DNA from: RYN-230 sp963711705
Lineage (GTDB): Bacteria; Actinomycetota; Actinomycetes; Streptosporangiales; Streptosporangiaceae
Direction of reading: 5' to 3'
DNA: 64,000 bases
Assembly (NCBI GenBank): GCA_963711705.1
Contig: CAVQFM010000008.1
Location: 186,001 to 250,000 of the forward strand
The notes below the pieces were generated by a model. It did not search any database. It worked only from the letters and a program-made list of their open reading frames with translations, and was not told the DNA's origin. Each line of letters opens with the position of its first letter. Positions within the stretch are counted from its first letter, which is position 1. The translations under genes and the position numbers were made by a program. Below are positions 26,215 to 34,289 of the stretch, piece after piece.

Positions 26215-27279
26215 ATGAGTATCCAGGCGACGGAAGCGGGCACCGCCCGCTCCGCCCCGGCCTCGGCCTTCGCGATCGAGGCAACCAACCTCATCAAGAC
26301 CTACCCCAAGGGCGTCCGCGCGCTCAGCCAGCTCAGCTTCGCGGTGCCGGCCGGCACGATCTTCGGCCTGCTCGGCCCCAACGGAGCGGGCAAGTCCACC
26401 ACCGTCAAGATCCTCACCACGCTGGCTCAGGCCGACTCGGGCACCGCCACCGTGGCCGGCCTGGATGTGCGCACCCAGCCCGGCCGGGTGCGCAGCATCA
26501 TCGGTGTGGTGGCCCAGCGCTCCGGCGCCGACCCCACCGCCACCGGCCGGGAGAACCTGCTGCTGTCCGGCCGGATCCAGGGCCTGCGCGGCCGCGGCCT
26601 GGCCCACCGGGCCGACGAGCTGCTCAGCCGGTTCAGCCTGGCCGGCGCGGCCGGGCGGATGGTCCGCACCTACTCGGGCGGCATGCAGCGGCGGCTGGAT
26701 GTGGCCATGGGCCTGATCAACCGGCCCCAGGTGCTGTTCCTGGACGAGCCCACGGCCGGCCTCGACCCGGAGTCCCGCTCCGCGATGTGGGACGAGATCG
26801 CCCGGCTGGCCCAGGGTGAAGGCCTGACCATCCTGCTGACCACGCACTACCTGGAGGAGGCCGACCGGCTGGCCGGCCGGCTGGCCATCGTGGACCGTGG
26901 CCGGGTGGTGACCGAGGGAACCCCGGATGAGCTCAAGGCCCAGCTGCGCGGGGACACCGTGCTCGTCGAGCTGGCCGCGCCCGGCGACCCGGGCCGCCTC
27001 GACACCATCCTCAGCCAGGTTCCGGGGGTGCGGGAGACCCGCGTCACCGGCATCCAGCTGAGCGCGCGCGCGGATGACGGGGCCACCGCGGTGCCCGCCC
27101 TGCTGGCCGCGCTGGAGCGGGCCGGGATCGCGGTGCACGGCGTCACTGCGGCCCGCCCCACGCTCGACGACGTGTACCTGCGGTACGCCGGGCGCCGCTT
27201 CGCCGAGGCCGAGGAACCCGCCCCGGCCACCAGCCAGCCAGGCCAGCCCGGCCCCAGCCAGTCAGGAGGATCGCGATGA
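26215..27279 (+). CDS. ABC exporter ATP-binding protein (DrrA-like)
   Basis: 354 residues from ATG 26215, GGAGGA eight bases upstream. Walker A GPNGAGKST about 51-59, Q-loop in VVAQRSGADP, signature YSGGMQRRLD about 148-157, Walker B LFLDEPTAGLDP about 169-180, H-loop TTHYLEEADRL. C-terminal about 60 residues as in DrrA/daunorubicin-resistance ATPases, ending in a Pro/Gln/Ser tail. The stop overlaps the permease ATG (ATGA at 27276). With the PadR gene upstream this is a likely drug or lipid exporter; substrate unknown. Confidence 0.93.
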   Translation: MSIQATEAGTARSAPASAFAIEATNLIKTYPKGVRALSQLSFAVPAGTIFGLLGPNGAGKSTTVKILTTLAQADSGTATVAGLDVRTQPGRVRSIIGVVAQRSGADPTATGRENLLLSGRIQGLRGRGLAHRADELLSRFSLAGAAGRMVRTYSGGMQRRLDVAMGLINRPQVLFLDEPTAGLDPESRSAMWDEIARLAQGEGLTILLTTHYLEEADRLAGRLAIVDRGRVVTEGTPDELKAQLRGDTVLVELAAPGDPGRLDTILSQVPGVRETRVTGIQLSARADDGATAVPALLAALERAGIAVHGVTAARPTLDDVYLRYAGRRFAEAEEPAPATSQPGQPGPSQSGGSR

Positions 27280-28052
27280 GCACCATCGCCGCACACACCA
27301 CCTGGATGACCCAGCGCCAGCTGAAGGCGCTGGTCCGCCAGCCGGCCTACCTGGTCATCCAGATCATCCAGCCCGCCATCTGGCTGTTCCTGTTCGGCTC
27401 GCTGTTCCGCAAGGTGGCCGAGCTGCCCGGGTTCGGCGCCCCGTCCTACCTGGACTACCTGGTGCCCGGGGTGGTCGTGATGAGCGCCCTGTCCACCAGC
27501 ATGTGGAGCGGCATGGGCGTACTGGAGGAGATCGACCGGGGCATCATGGACCGCTTCCTGGTGCTGCCGCTGCGCCGCTCGGCGATCATCAACGCGTCGG
27601 TGGTCATGCAGGCCATCACCACCACGATCCAGTCGGTGATCATCGTGCTGCTCGGCTGGGCGGCGGGCGCGCACTACCCGGGCGGGCTGGCCGGTGTCAT
27701 CGTGCTGCTGGCCACGTCCGTGCTGGTCGCGGTGGTGTTCAGCGCGCTGTCCAACACGATCGGGATGCTGGCCCGGCAGCGGGAGACGATCATTGGCCTC
27801 AGCGTGTTCCTGCTGCTGCCGCTGACCTTCCTGTCCACGGCGTTCATGGCCAAGAACCTGATGCCGCACTGGATGCAGATCGTCGCCGACTGCAACCCGG
27901 TCAACTGGGCCCTGGAAGCGGGCCGGGCCGCGATGAGCGCCAGCCCGGACTGGAGCCGGGTGCTGGCCCAGGGCGGCGGGCTGCTCGCGCTGGCCGTCGC
28001 GGTCACCGCGCTGTCCGTGCTGACCTTCCGCGCCTACCAGAAATCCGTCTAG
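27276..28052 (+). CDS. ABC-2 type exporter permease (DrrB-like)
   Basis: 258-residue integral membrane partner of the preceding ATPase. Six predicted membrane segments: about 24-42, 62-78, 108-130, 138-160, 172-190 and 225-245. The EEIDRGIMDRFLVLPLRRSA motif after the second segment is the ABC-2 permease coupling-helix region typical of DrrB/NodJ. Coupled by a four-base overlap to the ATPase. Confidence 0.92.
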   Translation: MSTIAAHTTWMTQRQLKALVRQPAYLVIQIIQPAIWLFLFGSLFRKVAELPGFGAPSYLDYLVPGVVVMSALSTSMWSGMGVLEEIDRGIMDRFLVLPLRRSAIINASVVMQAITTTIQSVIIVLLGWAAGAHYPGGLAGVIVLLATSVLVAVVFSALSNTIGMLARQRETIIGLSVFLLLPLTFLSTAFMAKNLMPHWMQIVADCNPVNWALEAGRAAMSASPDWSRVLAQGGGLLALAVAVTALSVLTFRAYQKSV

Positions 28053-28117
28053 CTCCCCGGTGCCAGCGGGGCCCAGGCCCCGCTGGCACCACCAGCATCA
28101 CAGCCCCCCCACCACAA

Positions 28118-28169
28118 TCGTGATCATGAGATTGGGGCGAATAGATTCGCCCCTAAGTCATGATCACGA
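28118..28169. repeat. Palindromic element, copy 1
   Basis: Outer arms TCGTGATCATGA (28118-28129) and TCATGATCACGA (28158-28169) are perfect complements; inner arms GGGGCGAAT (28134-28142) and ATTCGCCCC (28145-28153) are also perfect with a two-base loop. It lies between the convergent permease and LLM genes. A close relative is at 44082-44135. Could act as a bidirectional terminator, or be a mobile/REP-like palindrome; no U tract is present. Confidence 0.85.
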
Positions 28170-28234
28170 ACCAAGGCCGGCGGGAAGCACCAGGCCGCAG
28201 TGGGGTTCCCGGAGGTGCGCGATCTGGCCGCCCG

Positions 28235-29284
28235 TCAGCCGGCCAGGTCGCGCACCTGCTCGATGAGCCGGACCCGCTCGGCGTGGGTACCGGCCAGCGG
28301 GGTGACCTGGAGCGTGCTGACCCCGGACTCCTTCATCGCCGCTACCCGCTCCGCGACCAGGCTTTCCGGCCCGATCAGCGACGTGCCTTCGAGCAGCGCA
28401 GCGGGCACCAGCCCGGCCGCCTCGTCCTTCCGCCCGGCCAGGTAGGCGTCCTGGATCCGGGCCGCCTCGTCCGCGTAGCCGAACCGGACCGCGAGCTCGT
28501 AGTAGAAGTTGTGCCCGCGGTCGCGGTGCGGGCCCATCCCGCCGATGTACAGGGCGAAGACCGGGCGGGCCAGGTCGAGGTAGCCGCCCACATCCGGGCC
28601 GATAGCCAGCGGGGCCGACGCCACCACGTCCAGCGGGCCCAGCGCCGGGTCACGGCGGGCCCGCCCGGCGGCCAGCGGCTCGGCCCAGGCGATGGCCGCC
28701 TTCTCCGGGTAGTAGAAGATCGGCTGCCAGCCCTCGGCCAGTTCCGCGGCCAGCGCCACGTTCTTCGGGCCGAGCGCGGCGACAATGATCGGGATGCGCT
28801 CCCGCACCGGGTGGTTGATCAGCTTGAGCGGCTTGCCCAGCCCGGTGCCCTCGCCCGGCGGCAGCGGGACCGTGTAGTACTTGCCGTGGTAGTCGAGCCG
28901 CTCCCGGCGCCACACCATCCGGCAGATCTCGATCAGCTCCCGGGTCCGGCCGACCGGGGCGTCGTAGGGCACCCCGTGCCAGCCCTCGATCACCTGCGGG
29001 CCGGACGCCCCGATGCCGAGCGTGAACCGGCCGTTGGACACGTAGTCCAGCCCGGCCGCGGTCATCGCGGTCAGCGCCGGGGTTCGCGAGTACAGCTGGA
29101 AGATGCCCGAGGCGATGTCCAGCCGCTCGGTCCGGGCGGCGATGAACCCGAGCTGGCTCACCGCATCGAAGCTGTACGCCTCGGGGACGGACACGAGGTC
29201 CAGGCCGGCCCGCTCGAAGTCGGCCAGCTCGGCCACGGTCTCGGCGAACCCGCCAGCGTAGTTGAGGTGCATCCCGATGCGCAT
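28235..29284 (-). CDS. LLM-class F420-dependent oxidoreductase
   Basis: 349-residue TIM-barrel flavin/F420 oxidoreductase. Starts MRIGMHLNYAGGFAETVAEL; contains the family patterns VPEAYSFDAVSQLGFIAA, YVSNGRFTLGIGASGP (cofactor-binding loop about 78-93) and PIIVAALGPKNVALAAE about 165-181. Actinobacteria use deazaflavin F420 for many members; the substrate is unknown. Stand-alone, convergent with the exporter, 90 bp upstream of aroQ in the same direction. Confidence 0.9.
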   Translation of the reverse strand: MRIGMHLNYAGGFAETVAELADFERAGLDLVSVPEAYSFDAVSQLGFIAARTERLDIASGIFQLYSRTPALTAMTAAGLDYVSNGRFTLGIGASGPQVIEGWHGVPYDAPVGRTRELIEICRMVWRRERLDYHGKYYTVPLPPGEGTGLGKPLKLINHPVRERIPIIVAALGPKNVALAAELAEGWQPIFYYPEKAAIAWAEPLAAGRARRDPALGPLDVVASAPLAIGPDVGGYLDLARPVFALYIGGMGPHRDRGHNFYYELAVRFGYADEAARIQDAYLAGRKDEAAGLVPAALLEGTSLIGPESLVAERVAAMKESGVSTLQVTPLAGTHAERVRLIEQVRDLAG

Positions 29285-29373
29285 ACCCAGGCCTTTCGCG
29301 AGGCAGCCGCGGGCCGAATTTCGTTCGGCTCACGTGGTCCTGAGGGTAGCGGGCGGCCACCGCGGCGCAGGCC

Positions 29374-29844
29374 TCAGCCCGGGACGGTCTCCTCGCCCGC
29401 CGCCTGCCGGACCGCGATCAGCTCGGCCACGGCCTGCAGTGCGAGCTGGTAGGACATCAGGCCGAAACCGGCGATCGTGCCGTCCGCCACCCCCGCCACC
29501 ACCGAGGTGTGCCGGAACTCCTCGCGGGCGGCCGGGTTGGACAGGTGCACCTCGATCAGCGGCGCGGTGCGCATGGCCAGCGCGTCGCGCAGCGCGTAGG
29601 AGTAGTGGGTGAACGCGGCCGGGTTGAGCACCACCGGCATCCGCGCGTCGGCCGCCTCGTGCACCCAGCCGATCAGCTCGGCCTCGTCGTCGGTCTGCCT
29701 GACCTCCACGTGCAGGTCCAGCGTCCGCCCGGTCATCCGGCAGGCCTCGGCCAGGTCGTCGAAGGTCTGCGTGCCGTATACGTCCGGCTCCCGCGCGCCC
29801 AGCCGCCCGAGGTTGGGCCCATTCAGCACGAGCACCTGCTTCAT
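29374..29844 (-). CDS. aroQ: Type II 3-dehydroquinate dehydratase
   Basis: Converts 3-dehydroquinate to 3-dehydroshikimate. 156 residues from ATG 29844, which overlaps the aroB stop (ATGA). Motifs: VLNGPNLGRLGAREPDVYG (catalytic Tyr in the flexible loop) at 5-23, NPAAFTHYSYALRDAL about 78-93, EVHLSN about 100, and EEFRHTSV about 109. FRH replaces the usual FRHhS context intact. Last gene of the aroC-aroK-aroB-aroQ block. Confidence 0.95.
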   Translation of the reverse strand: MKQVLVLNGPNLGRLGAREPDVYGTQTFDDLAEACRMTGRTLDLHVEVRQTDDEAELIGWVHEAADARMPVVLNPAAFTHYSYALRDALAMRTAPLIEVHLSNPAAREEFRHTSVVAGVADGTIAGFGLMSYQLALQAVAELIAVRQAAGEETVPG

Positions 29845-30917
29845 CGCCTGCTCACCTCCTGGTAGGCGCTGCTCAGCAGCGGGTCCGGCGGGCTGACCAC
29901 GACGGGCTGCGCGAGGCCGTCCAGCAGGACCATCCGGAGCGTGGCGCCCCGGGCCTTCTTGTCCACCGTCATCGCGTCCCGCAGCTCGCGCCAGATGCCG
30001 GGCTGGTAGGCGGTGGGCAGCCCGGCCGCCTTCAGCACCCGGCGGTGCCGCCGGGCGGTGACCGGGTCCAGCCGGCCCATCAGCCGGGCCACCTCGGCCG
30101 CGTACACCATGCCGATGGCGACCGCCTCGCCGTGCCGGATCTGGTAGCCCTCGACCCGCTCGATCGCGTGCCCGAGCGTGTGCCCGTAGTTGAGGATCTC
30201 CCGGCGCCCGGACTCGCGCAGGTCGGCGGAGACCACCGCGGCCTTCATCCGCACCGCGCGTTCCACCAGCTCGCGCGCGTGCTGGCCATGCGGGACCACC
30301 GCGCCCTCCGGGTCGGCCTCGATCAGCTCGAGGATCACCGGGTCGGCGATGAACCCGGCCTTGATCACCTCGGCCAGGCCGCTGACGTACTCGGCGCTGG
30401 GCAGCGTTTCCAGCACGGCCAGGTCGGCCAGCACCCCGGCGGGCGGGTGGAACGCGCCGACCAGGTTCTTCCCCTCCGGGATGTCCACCGCGGTCTTGCC
30501 GCCGACGGCCGCATCGGTCATGGCCAGCAGCGTGGTGGGTACCAGCACCACCCGCACCCCGCGCAGCCAGGTGGCCGCGACGAACCCGGCCAGGTCGGTG
30601 GTGGCGCCGCCACCGACCCCCACGATCGCGTCGCTGCGGGTGATCCGGCCAGCCGCCAGCTGGGACCACAGGGCCGCGGCCACCCCGATGTCCTTGGCCG
30701 CCTCACCGGCGGGCACCTCGGCCGGGTGCACCTGGTACCCGGCGTCGCTGAGGGCGCGGATGACCGGGCCGCTGATCTCGTCCAGGCCCTTCGGCGCGAT
30801 CACCATCACGGTGGCCGCCCGCGGGCCGATCAGCGGCGGCAGTTCGCCCAGTATCCCGGTGCCCACGACGACGTCATACGGATGCTCGCCGCCGACCGGG
30901 ATCCGGGTGACGGTCAC
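29841..30917 (-). CDS. aroB: 3-dehydroquinate synthase
   Basis: NAD- and Zn-dependent cyclisation of DAHP in the shikimate pathway. GTG 30917 (VTVTRIPVGGEHPYDVVVG) gives 358 residues, the family length; the frame is open further upstream only through the 3' end of aroK. Signatures: GGGATTDLAGFVAATWLRG about 107-125, VPTTLLAMTDAAVGGKTAVD about 129-148, and metal-ligand His in LNYGHTLGHAIE. It overlaps aroK by 44 bp as annotated. Confidence 0.95.
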   Translation of the reverse strand: MTVTRIPVGGEHPYDVVVGTGILGELPPLIGPRAATVMVIAPKGLDEISGPVIRALSDAGYQVHPAEVPAGEAAKDIGVAAALWSQLAAGRITRSDAIVGVGGGATTDLAGFVAATWLRGVRVVLVPTTLLAMTDAAVGGKTAVDIPEGKNLVGAFHPPAGVLADLAVLETLPSAEYVSGLAEVIKAGFIADPVILELIEADPEGAVVPHGQHARELVERAVRMKAAVVSADLRESGRREILNYGHTLGHAIERVEGYQIRHGEAVAIGMVYAAEVARLMGRLDPVTARRHRRVLKAAGLPTAYQPGIWRELRDAMTVDKKARGATLRMVLLDGLAQPVVVSPPDPLLSSAYQEVSRR

Positions 30918-31467
30918 GGCCGGGGCCGGCGCTCGGGCCGGGCTCCAGCATCGCGGCGATCTCCTCGGCGATGTGCTTGGGCTCCCGGTCATCGGTGGGC
31001 ACCGTGCGCCAGGCCAGTCCGGCGTAGATCGGCAGCCGCTCGTCCAGCAGGACCTTCATCCGGGCCCGCGGGTTGCCGAACAGCAGCGGGCGCGGTGCGT
31101 CGAGCCCGGTCCGGTGCACGGCCGCGGCAAAACCGGTCTCCAGGTAGATGACCCGCTGCCCGGCCAGCAGGCGGCGGGTACCAGGGTCGAGGATCGCGCC
31201 GCCGCCCAGCGCGAGCACCCCCGGGTGCCCGGCGATCAGCCGCGCGGCGGTGGCCCGTTCCAGCGCGCGGAACGCTTCCTCGCCGTCCTCCACGAAGATG
31301 TCGCCGACCGGCTTGCCCGCGGCTTCCTCGATGACGGTGTCGGCGTCCAGGAAGCTGACCCCGAGCATGGCGGCGACCAGCGCACCGACCGTGGACTTGC
31401 CTGCCCCGGGCGGGCCAATGAAGATCGCGGCCGGGCCGGCCGGTGGCGCGGTTTCCGGCGTGCTCAC
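30874..31467 (-). CDS. aroK: Shikimate kinase
   Basis: Phosphorylates shikimate. 197 residues; Walker A GPPGAGKSTVG about 18-28, FLDADTVIEEAAGKPVGDIF (Asp for shikimate) and LALGGGAIL about 85-93 with the GGG motif. ATG overlaps the aroC stop region (31464-31467). The C-terminal about 15 codons have poor third-base GC and overlap aroB by 44 bp; a one-base indel near 30920 would instead end aroK at TGA inside a GTGA overlap with aroB, so the annotated tail is doubtful. Confidence 0.92.
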   Translation of the reverse strand: MSTPETAPPAGPAAIFIGPPGAGKSTVGALVAAMLGVSFLDADTVIEEAAGKPVGDIFVEDGEEAFRALERATAARLIAGHPGVLALGGGAILDPGTRRLLAGQRVIYLETGFAAAVHRTGLDAPRPLLFGNPRARMKVLLDERLPIYAGLAWRTVPTDDREPKHIAEEIAAMLEPGPSAGPGRDRHPDPGRRRASV

Positions 31468-32642
31468 GTGATCACCAGCGAGTCCAGGTAGCCGCGCAGG
31501 TTGCGGCGGGCCTCGGCGACCGAGTCGCCGCCGAACTTCTCGGCCGCCGCGTCCGCCAGCACCAGCGCGACCATGGCCTCGGCCACCACGCCGGCCGCGG
31601 GCACCGCGGTGACGTCGCTGCGCTGGTTGATGGCCTTGGCCGGCTCGCCGGTGGCCACGTCCACGGTGGCCAGCGCGCGGGGCACCGTGGAGATGGGCTT
31701 CATCGCCGCGCGTACCCGCAGCACCTCACCCGTGCTCATGCCGCCCTCGATCCCGCCTGCCCGGTTGGTCCGCCGCCGGACGCTGCCGCCCGCCGGCTCG
31801 ATCTCGTCGTGGGCCTGTGACCCCCGGCGCCGGGCCGTGGTGAACCCGTCACCGACCTCGACGCCCTTGATGGCCTGAATGCTCATCAGCGCGGCCGCCA
31901 GCCGCCCGTCGAGCCGCCGGTCCCAGTGCACGTGGCTGCCCAGCCCCGGTGGCAGGCCGTAACCGAGCACCTCGACCACTCCCCCGAGCGTATCGCCGTC
32001 CTTCCGGGCCGCGTCGATTTCCTCGCACATCGCCGCGCTGGCCCGCGCGTCCAGGCAGCGCACCGGGTCCGCGTCTATCCGCGCCTGATCCGCGGGCTTC
32101 GGCAGCGCACCGGCGGGCACGCTGACCGGCCCGATCGCCACCACGTGAGAGACAACTTCGATGCCGAACGCCTGTTCCAGGTACTGCCGTGCCACCTGGC
32201 CCAGGGCCACCCGGGCGGCGGTTTCCCGAGCGCTGGCGCGCTCGAGCACCGGGCGGGCGTCGTCGTGCCCGTATTTCTGCATGCCGGCCAGGTCGGCGTG
32301 ACCTGGCCGGGGCCGGGTCAGCGGGGCGTTGCGGGCCAGCACGGCCAGGTCCTCGGCGGGCACCGGGTCGGGTGACATCACCGTCTCCCACTTCGGCCAT
32401 TCGCTGTTGCCGACCCGGAGGGCGACCGGGCCGCCGAGCGTGCGCCCGTGCCGGACACCCCCGGTGATCTCGATCTCGTCCTGCTCGAACTTCATCCGGG
32501 CGCCCCGGCCGTACCCGGCGCGCCTGCGGGCCAGCGCGGCGGCCAGGTCGGCCGTGCTGATCTCGATCCCGGCGGGCAGCCCCTCGCAGATGGCCACGAG
32601 CGCGCGGCCGTGCGACTCTCCTGCCGTCAGCCAGCGAAACAT
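31464..32642 (-). CDS. aroC: Chorismate synthase
   Basis: FMN-dependent formation of chorismate from EPSP. 392 residues. Signatures: MFRWLTAGESHGRALVAICEG at the N-terminus (split here as MFRWLTAGESHG), GRGARMKFEQDEIEI about 45-59, GHADLAGMQKYGHDDARPVLERAS region about 105-130 (PROSITE-like), and the RRGSQAHDEIE motif. First gene of the aro block after the SseB-like gene, 34 bp away. Confidence 0.97.
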   Translation of the reverse strand: MFRWLTAGESHGRALVAICEGLPAGIEISTADLAAALARRRAGYGRGARMKFEQDEIEITGGVRHGRTLGGPVALRVGNSEWPKWETVMSPDPVPAEDLAVLARNAPLTRPRPGHADLAGMQKYGHDDARPVLERASARETAARVALGQVARQYLEQAFGIEVVSHVVAIGPVSVPAGALPKPADQARIDADPVRCLDARASAAMCEEIDAARKDGDTLGGVVEVLGYGLPPGLGSHVHWDRRLDGRLAAALMSIQAIKGVEVGDGFTTARRRGSQAHDEIEPAGGSVRRRTNRAGGIEGGMSTGEVLRVRAAMKPISTVPRALATVDVATGEPAKAINQRSDVTAVPAAGVVAEAMVALVLADAAAEKFGGDSVAEARRNLRGYLDSLVIT

Positions 32643-32676
32643 GTCCCCGATCCTGCCACGTCCAGCCGCCCCGCGA

Positions 32677-33567
32677 TCACGCTCGGCCAGGCCGGCCGGG
32701 CTGGATCACGGACACCTCGACGCCGCGGCGCAGCCGGCCCCCGGTCGCGCCGAGCAGGGCGGTGACGATCCGCTGCCCGGCGGCGGTGGCCGCGGCCTGG
32801 TCGCAGTCGCGGGCCAGGGTCAGCTGCAGCGCGAGGTCGGCGGTGGCCGGGGCCGGTGTCCCAGCGTCGTCGTGCTCCACCCCATCCACGATGCGCTGGT
32901 CCGGGGTGGTCAGCGCGGCCTGGGCGATGAGCGGTTCGTCGGCCAGCACCGACTGCAGCGCGGCCAGCACGTCAGGGTCCTGGTGCGGCAGGGGTACCGG
33001 GCGGCCCGCGGCCAGCGCCGCCAGCCGGGCACCGTCCACGGCCACCGGGACCGGCCCGGCCACGTCGATCACCACCGCGCTGGCGTCCTGGACGCCGGCC
33101 AGCCACACGCTGGCCGCCGGGACCGGCACCGGGCGCGCCTCGGGCCGCCACCGGGTCAGTGCGTCCAGGCTGGTGAAGGCGATGATCGCGGCCCGGCCGT
33201 CGCGGCCGATCAGCGTGGGCAGCGCCATCTCGGTGGACTTCTCCTGGCGCAGCCCGGCGGCCCGGCCCGGACCGGCCCGGCCGTCACCCGCGGCCTGATC
33301 CCCGGCCTGCGGCTGGTCCCCGGCCTGCGCCTGATCCCCGGCCGGGGCTGGGTCTTCAGCCGGGGCTGGGTCTTCGGCCGGCGCCTCCCCGGCCTCGGTC
33401 AGCACCGCCACCACGGGGACCAGCAGCCGGGACCGGGCCAGCGCGGCCAGCACGCTGTACTCGCTGCACTGGCCGGCCGCGTACGCGGTCAGCGCGGCCG
33501 CCACCACCGGGTCGGCGGCCCCGTCATCGGCAGAGAACTGCGACTCGGCCGCGTTCAGCCCACGCAT
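32677..33567 (-). CDS. SseB-family protein with Ala/Pro/Asp repeat insert
   Basis: 296 residues. The SseB domain is visible in two parts: ADPVVAAALTAYAAGQCSEYSVLAALARSRLLVPVVA (about 18-55) and, after a low-complexity insert about 60-105 (EDPAPA and GDQAQA repeats), the MALPTLIGRDGRAAIIAFTS and DVAGPVPVAVDG segments. Cellular role unknown; in many actinobacteria it lies next to aroC as here. C-terminal part resembles the SseB C-terminal domain. Confidence 0.85.
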   Translation of the reverse strand: MRGLNAAESQFSADDGAADPVVAAALTAYAAGQCSEYSVLAALARSRLLVPVVAVLTEAGEAPAEDPAPAEDPAPAGDQAQAGDQPQAGDQAAGDGRAGPGRAAGLRQEKSTEMALPTLIGRDGRAAIIAFTSLDALTRWRPEARPVPVPAASVWLAGVQDASAVVIDVAGPVPVAVDGARLAALAAGRPVPLPHQDPDVLAALQSVLADEPLIAQAALTTPDQRIVDGVEHDDAGTPAPATADLALQLTLARDCDQAAATAAGQRIVTALLGATGGRLRRGVEVSVIQPGRPGRA

Positions 33568-33842
33568 GCGGCAACCCCTGCACTCCAGCCGTAGTCCGTG
33601 ATCTTGCGGTGCGCTGGCACCCGCCCCAGCGGGCCCACGCGTCCGATCATAGGACCGCCAGCAAGCTGCTCAGCCGCCTCGCCGGGACGTTGCTATTCGC
33701 GCCGGGCACCCGGGACGGCGGCAACGGCGCGGGCCATTCCGCGCATCAGGCCGATCTGGCCACTGCGTGCGAAGCAGTTGAGGGTGAAATCGCTGTATGA
33801 GAGTCTTTTGAACTGCACCGCTGGCCGACCGGAGGGGAGCGT
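33568..33842 (+). other. Intergenic region upstream of the two-gene unknown operon
   Basis: 275 bp between divergent SseB-like (minus) and the unknown pair (plus). It contains a less GC-rich stretch near 33770-33815 and GGAGGGGAG just before the GTG at 33843. No palindrome or conserved peptide seen. Confidence 0.45.
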
Positions 33843-34286
33843 GTGACGCAGGCTGAGCACATGGTCAGGATCATCGAACCGGGAACACCGATGCAGAAGG
33901 TCATCCCGCCGCGCCTGGTTGAGCCTTACCTCACCGGGCGGCGCTCGGTGATCGCTGGGTATGTGTACCGGGCGATGGACTGCGCCTTCCGCGGCCCGGC
34001 CGATTTCTACCAGGTCCTGAACCTGGGCTATGAGGGATCAGACTTCACCGCCGAACTGGCGGAGATCTACGTCATGCGCTGGCGGGCCATGGACATGGAC
34101 GGGTCGCTGGCGCCACCGCCTGCGGACACTGGCGGCAGCCTGGCCCGGACGCCGATTCCTGAGTTCTACACGCTGCCGATTCCGGTGCCGGTGGGGGCAG
34201 AGATTCACCGGATAGTGCCGGGCGGTGAGGAATTCATCGCCCGCTACGACGGGCAGTCCTGGCTGCGCCCGTCCCGGGGCCGGTAA
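33843..34286 (+). CDS. Unrecognised 147-residue protein, first of a two-gene operon
   Basis: GTG start with GGAGGGGAG five bases upstream. No signal peptide or membrane segment. Distinct stretches are IPPRLVEPYLTGRRSVIAGY (about 21-40), YRAMDCAFRGPADFYQVLNL and GYEGSDFTAELAEIYVMRWR, followed by a Pro/Gly region and an IPVPVGAEIHRIVPGGEEFI segment. The protein looks globular with many aromatic residues. I do not recognise a named family; similar pairs may accompany actinobacterial toxin-associated genes, but this is only an impression. Three bases separate it from the next gene. Confidence 0.75.
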   Translation: MTQAEHMVRIIEPGTPMQKVIPPRLVEPYLTGRRSVIAGYVYRAMDCAFRGPADFYQVLNLGYEGSDFTAELAEIYVMRWRAMDMDGSLAPPPADTGGSLARTPIPEFYTLPIPVPVGAEIHRIVPGGEEFIARYDGQSWLRPSRGR

Positions 34287-34289
34287 GCC

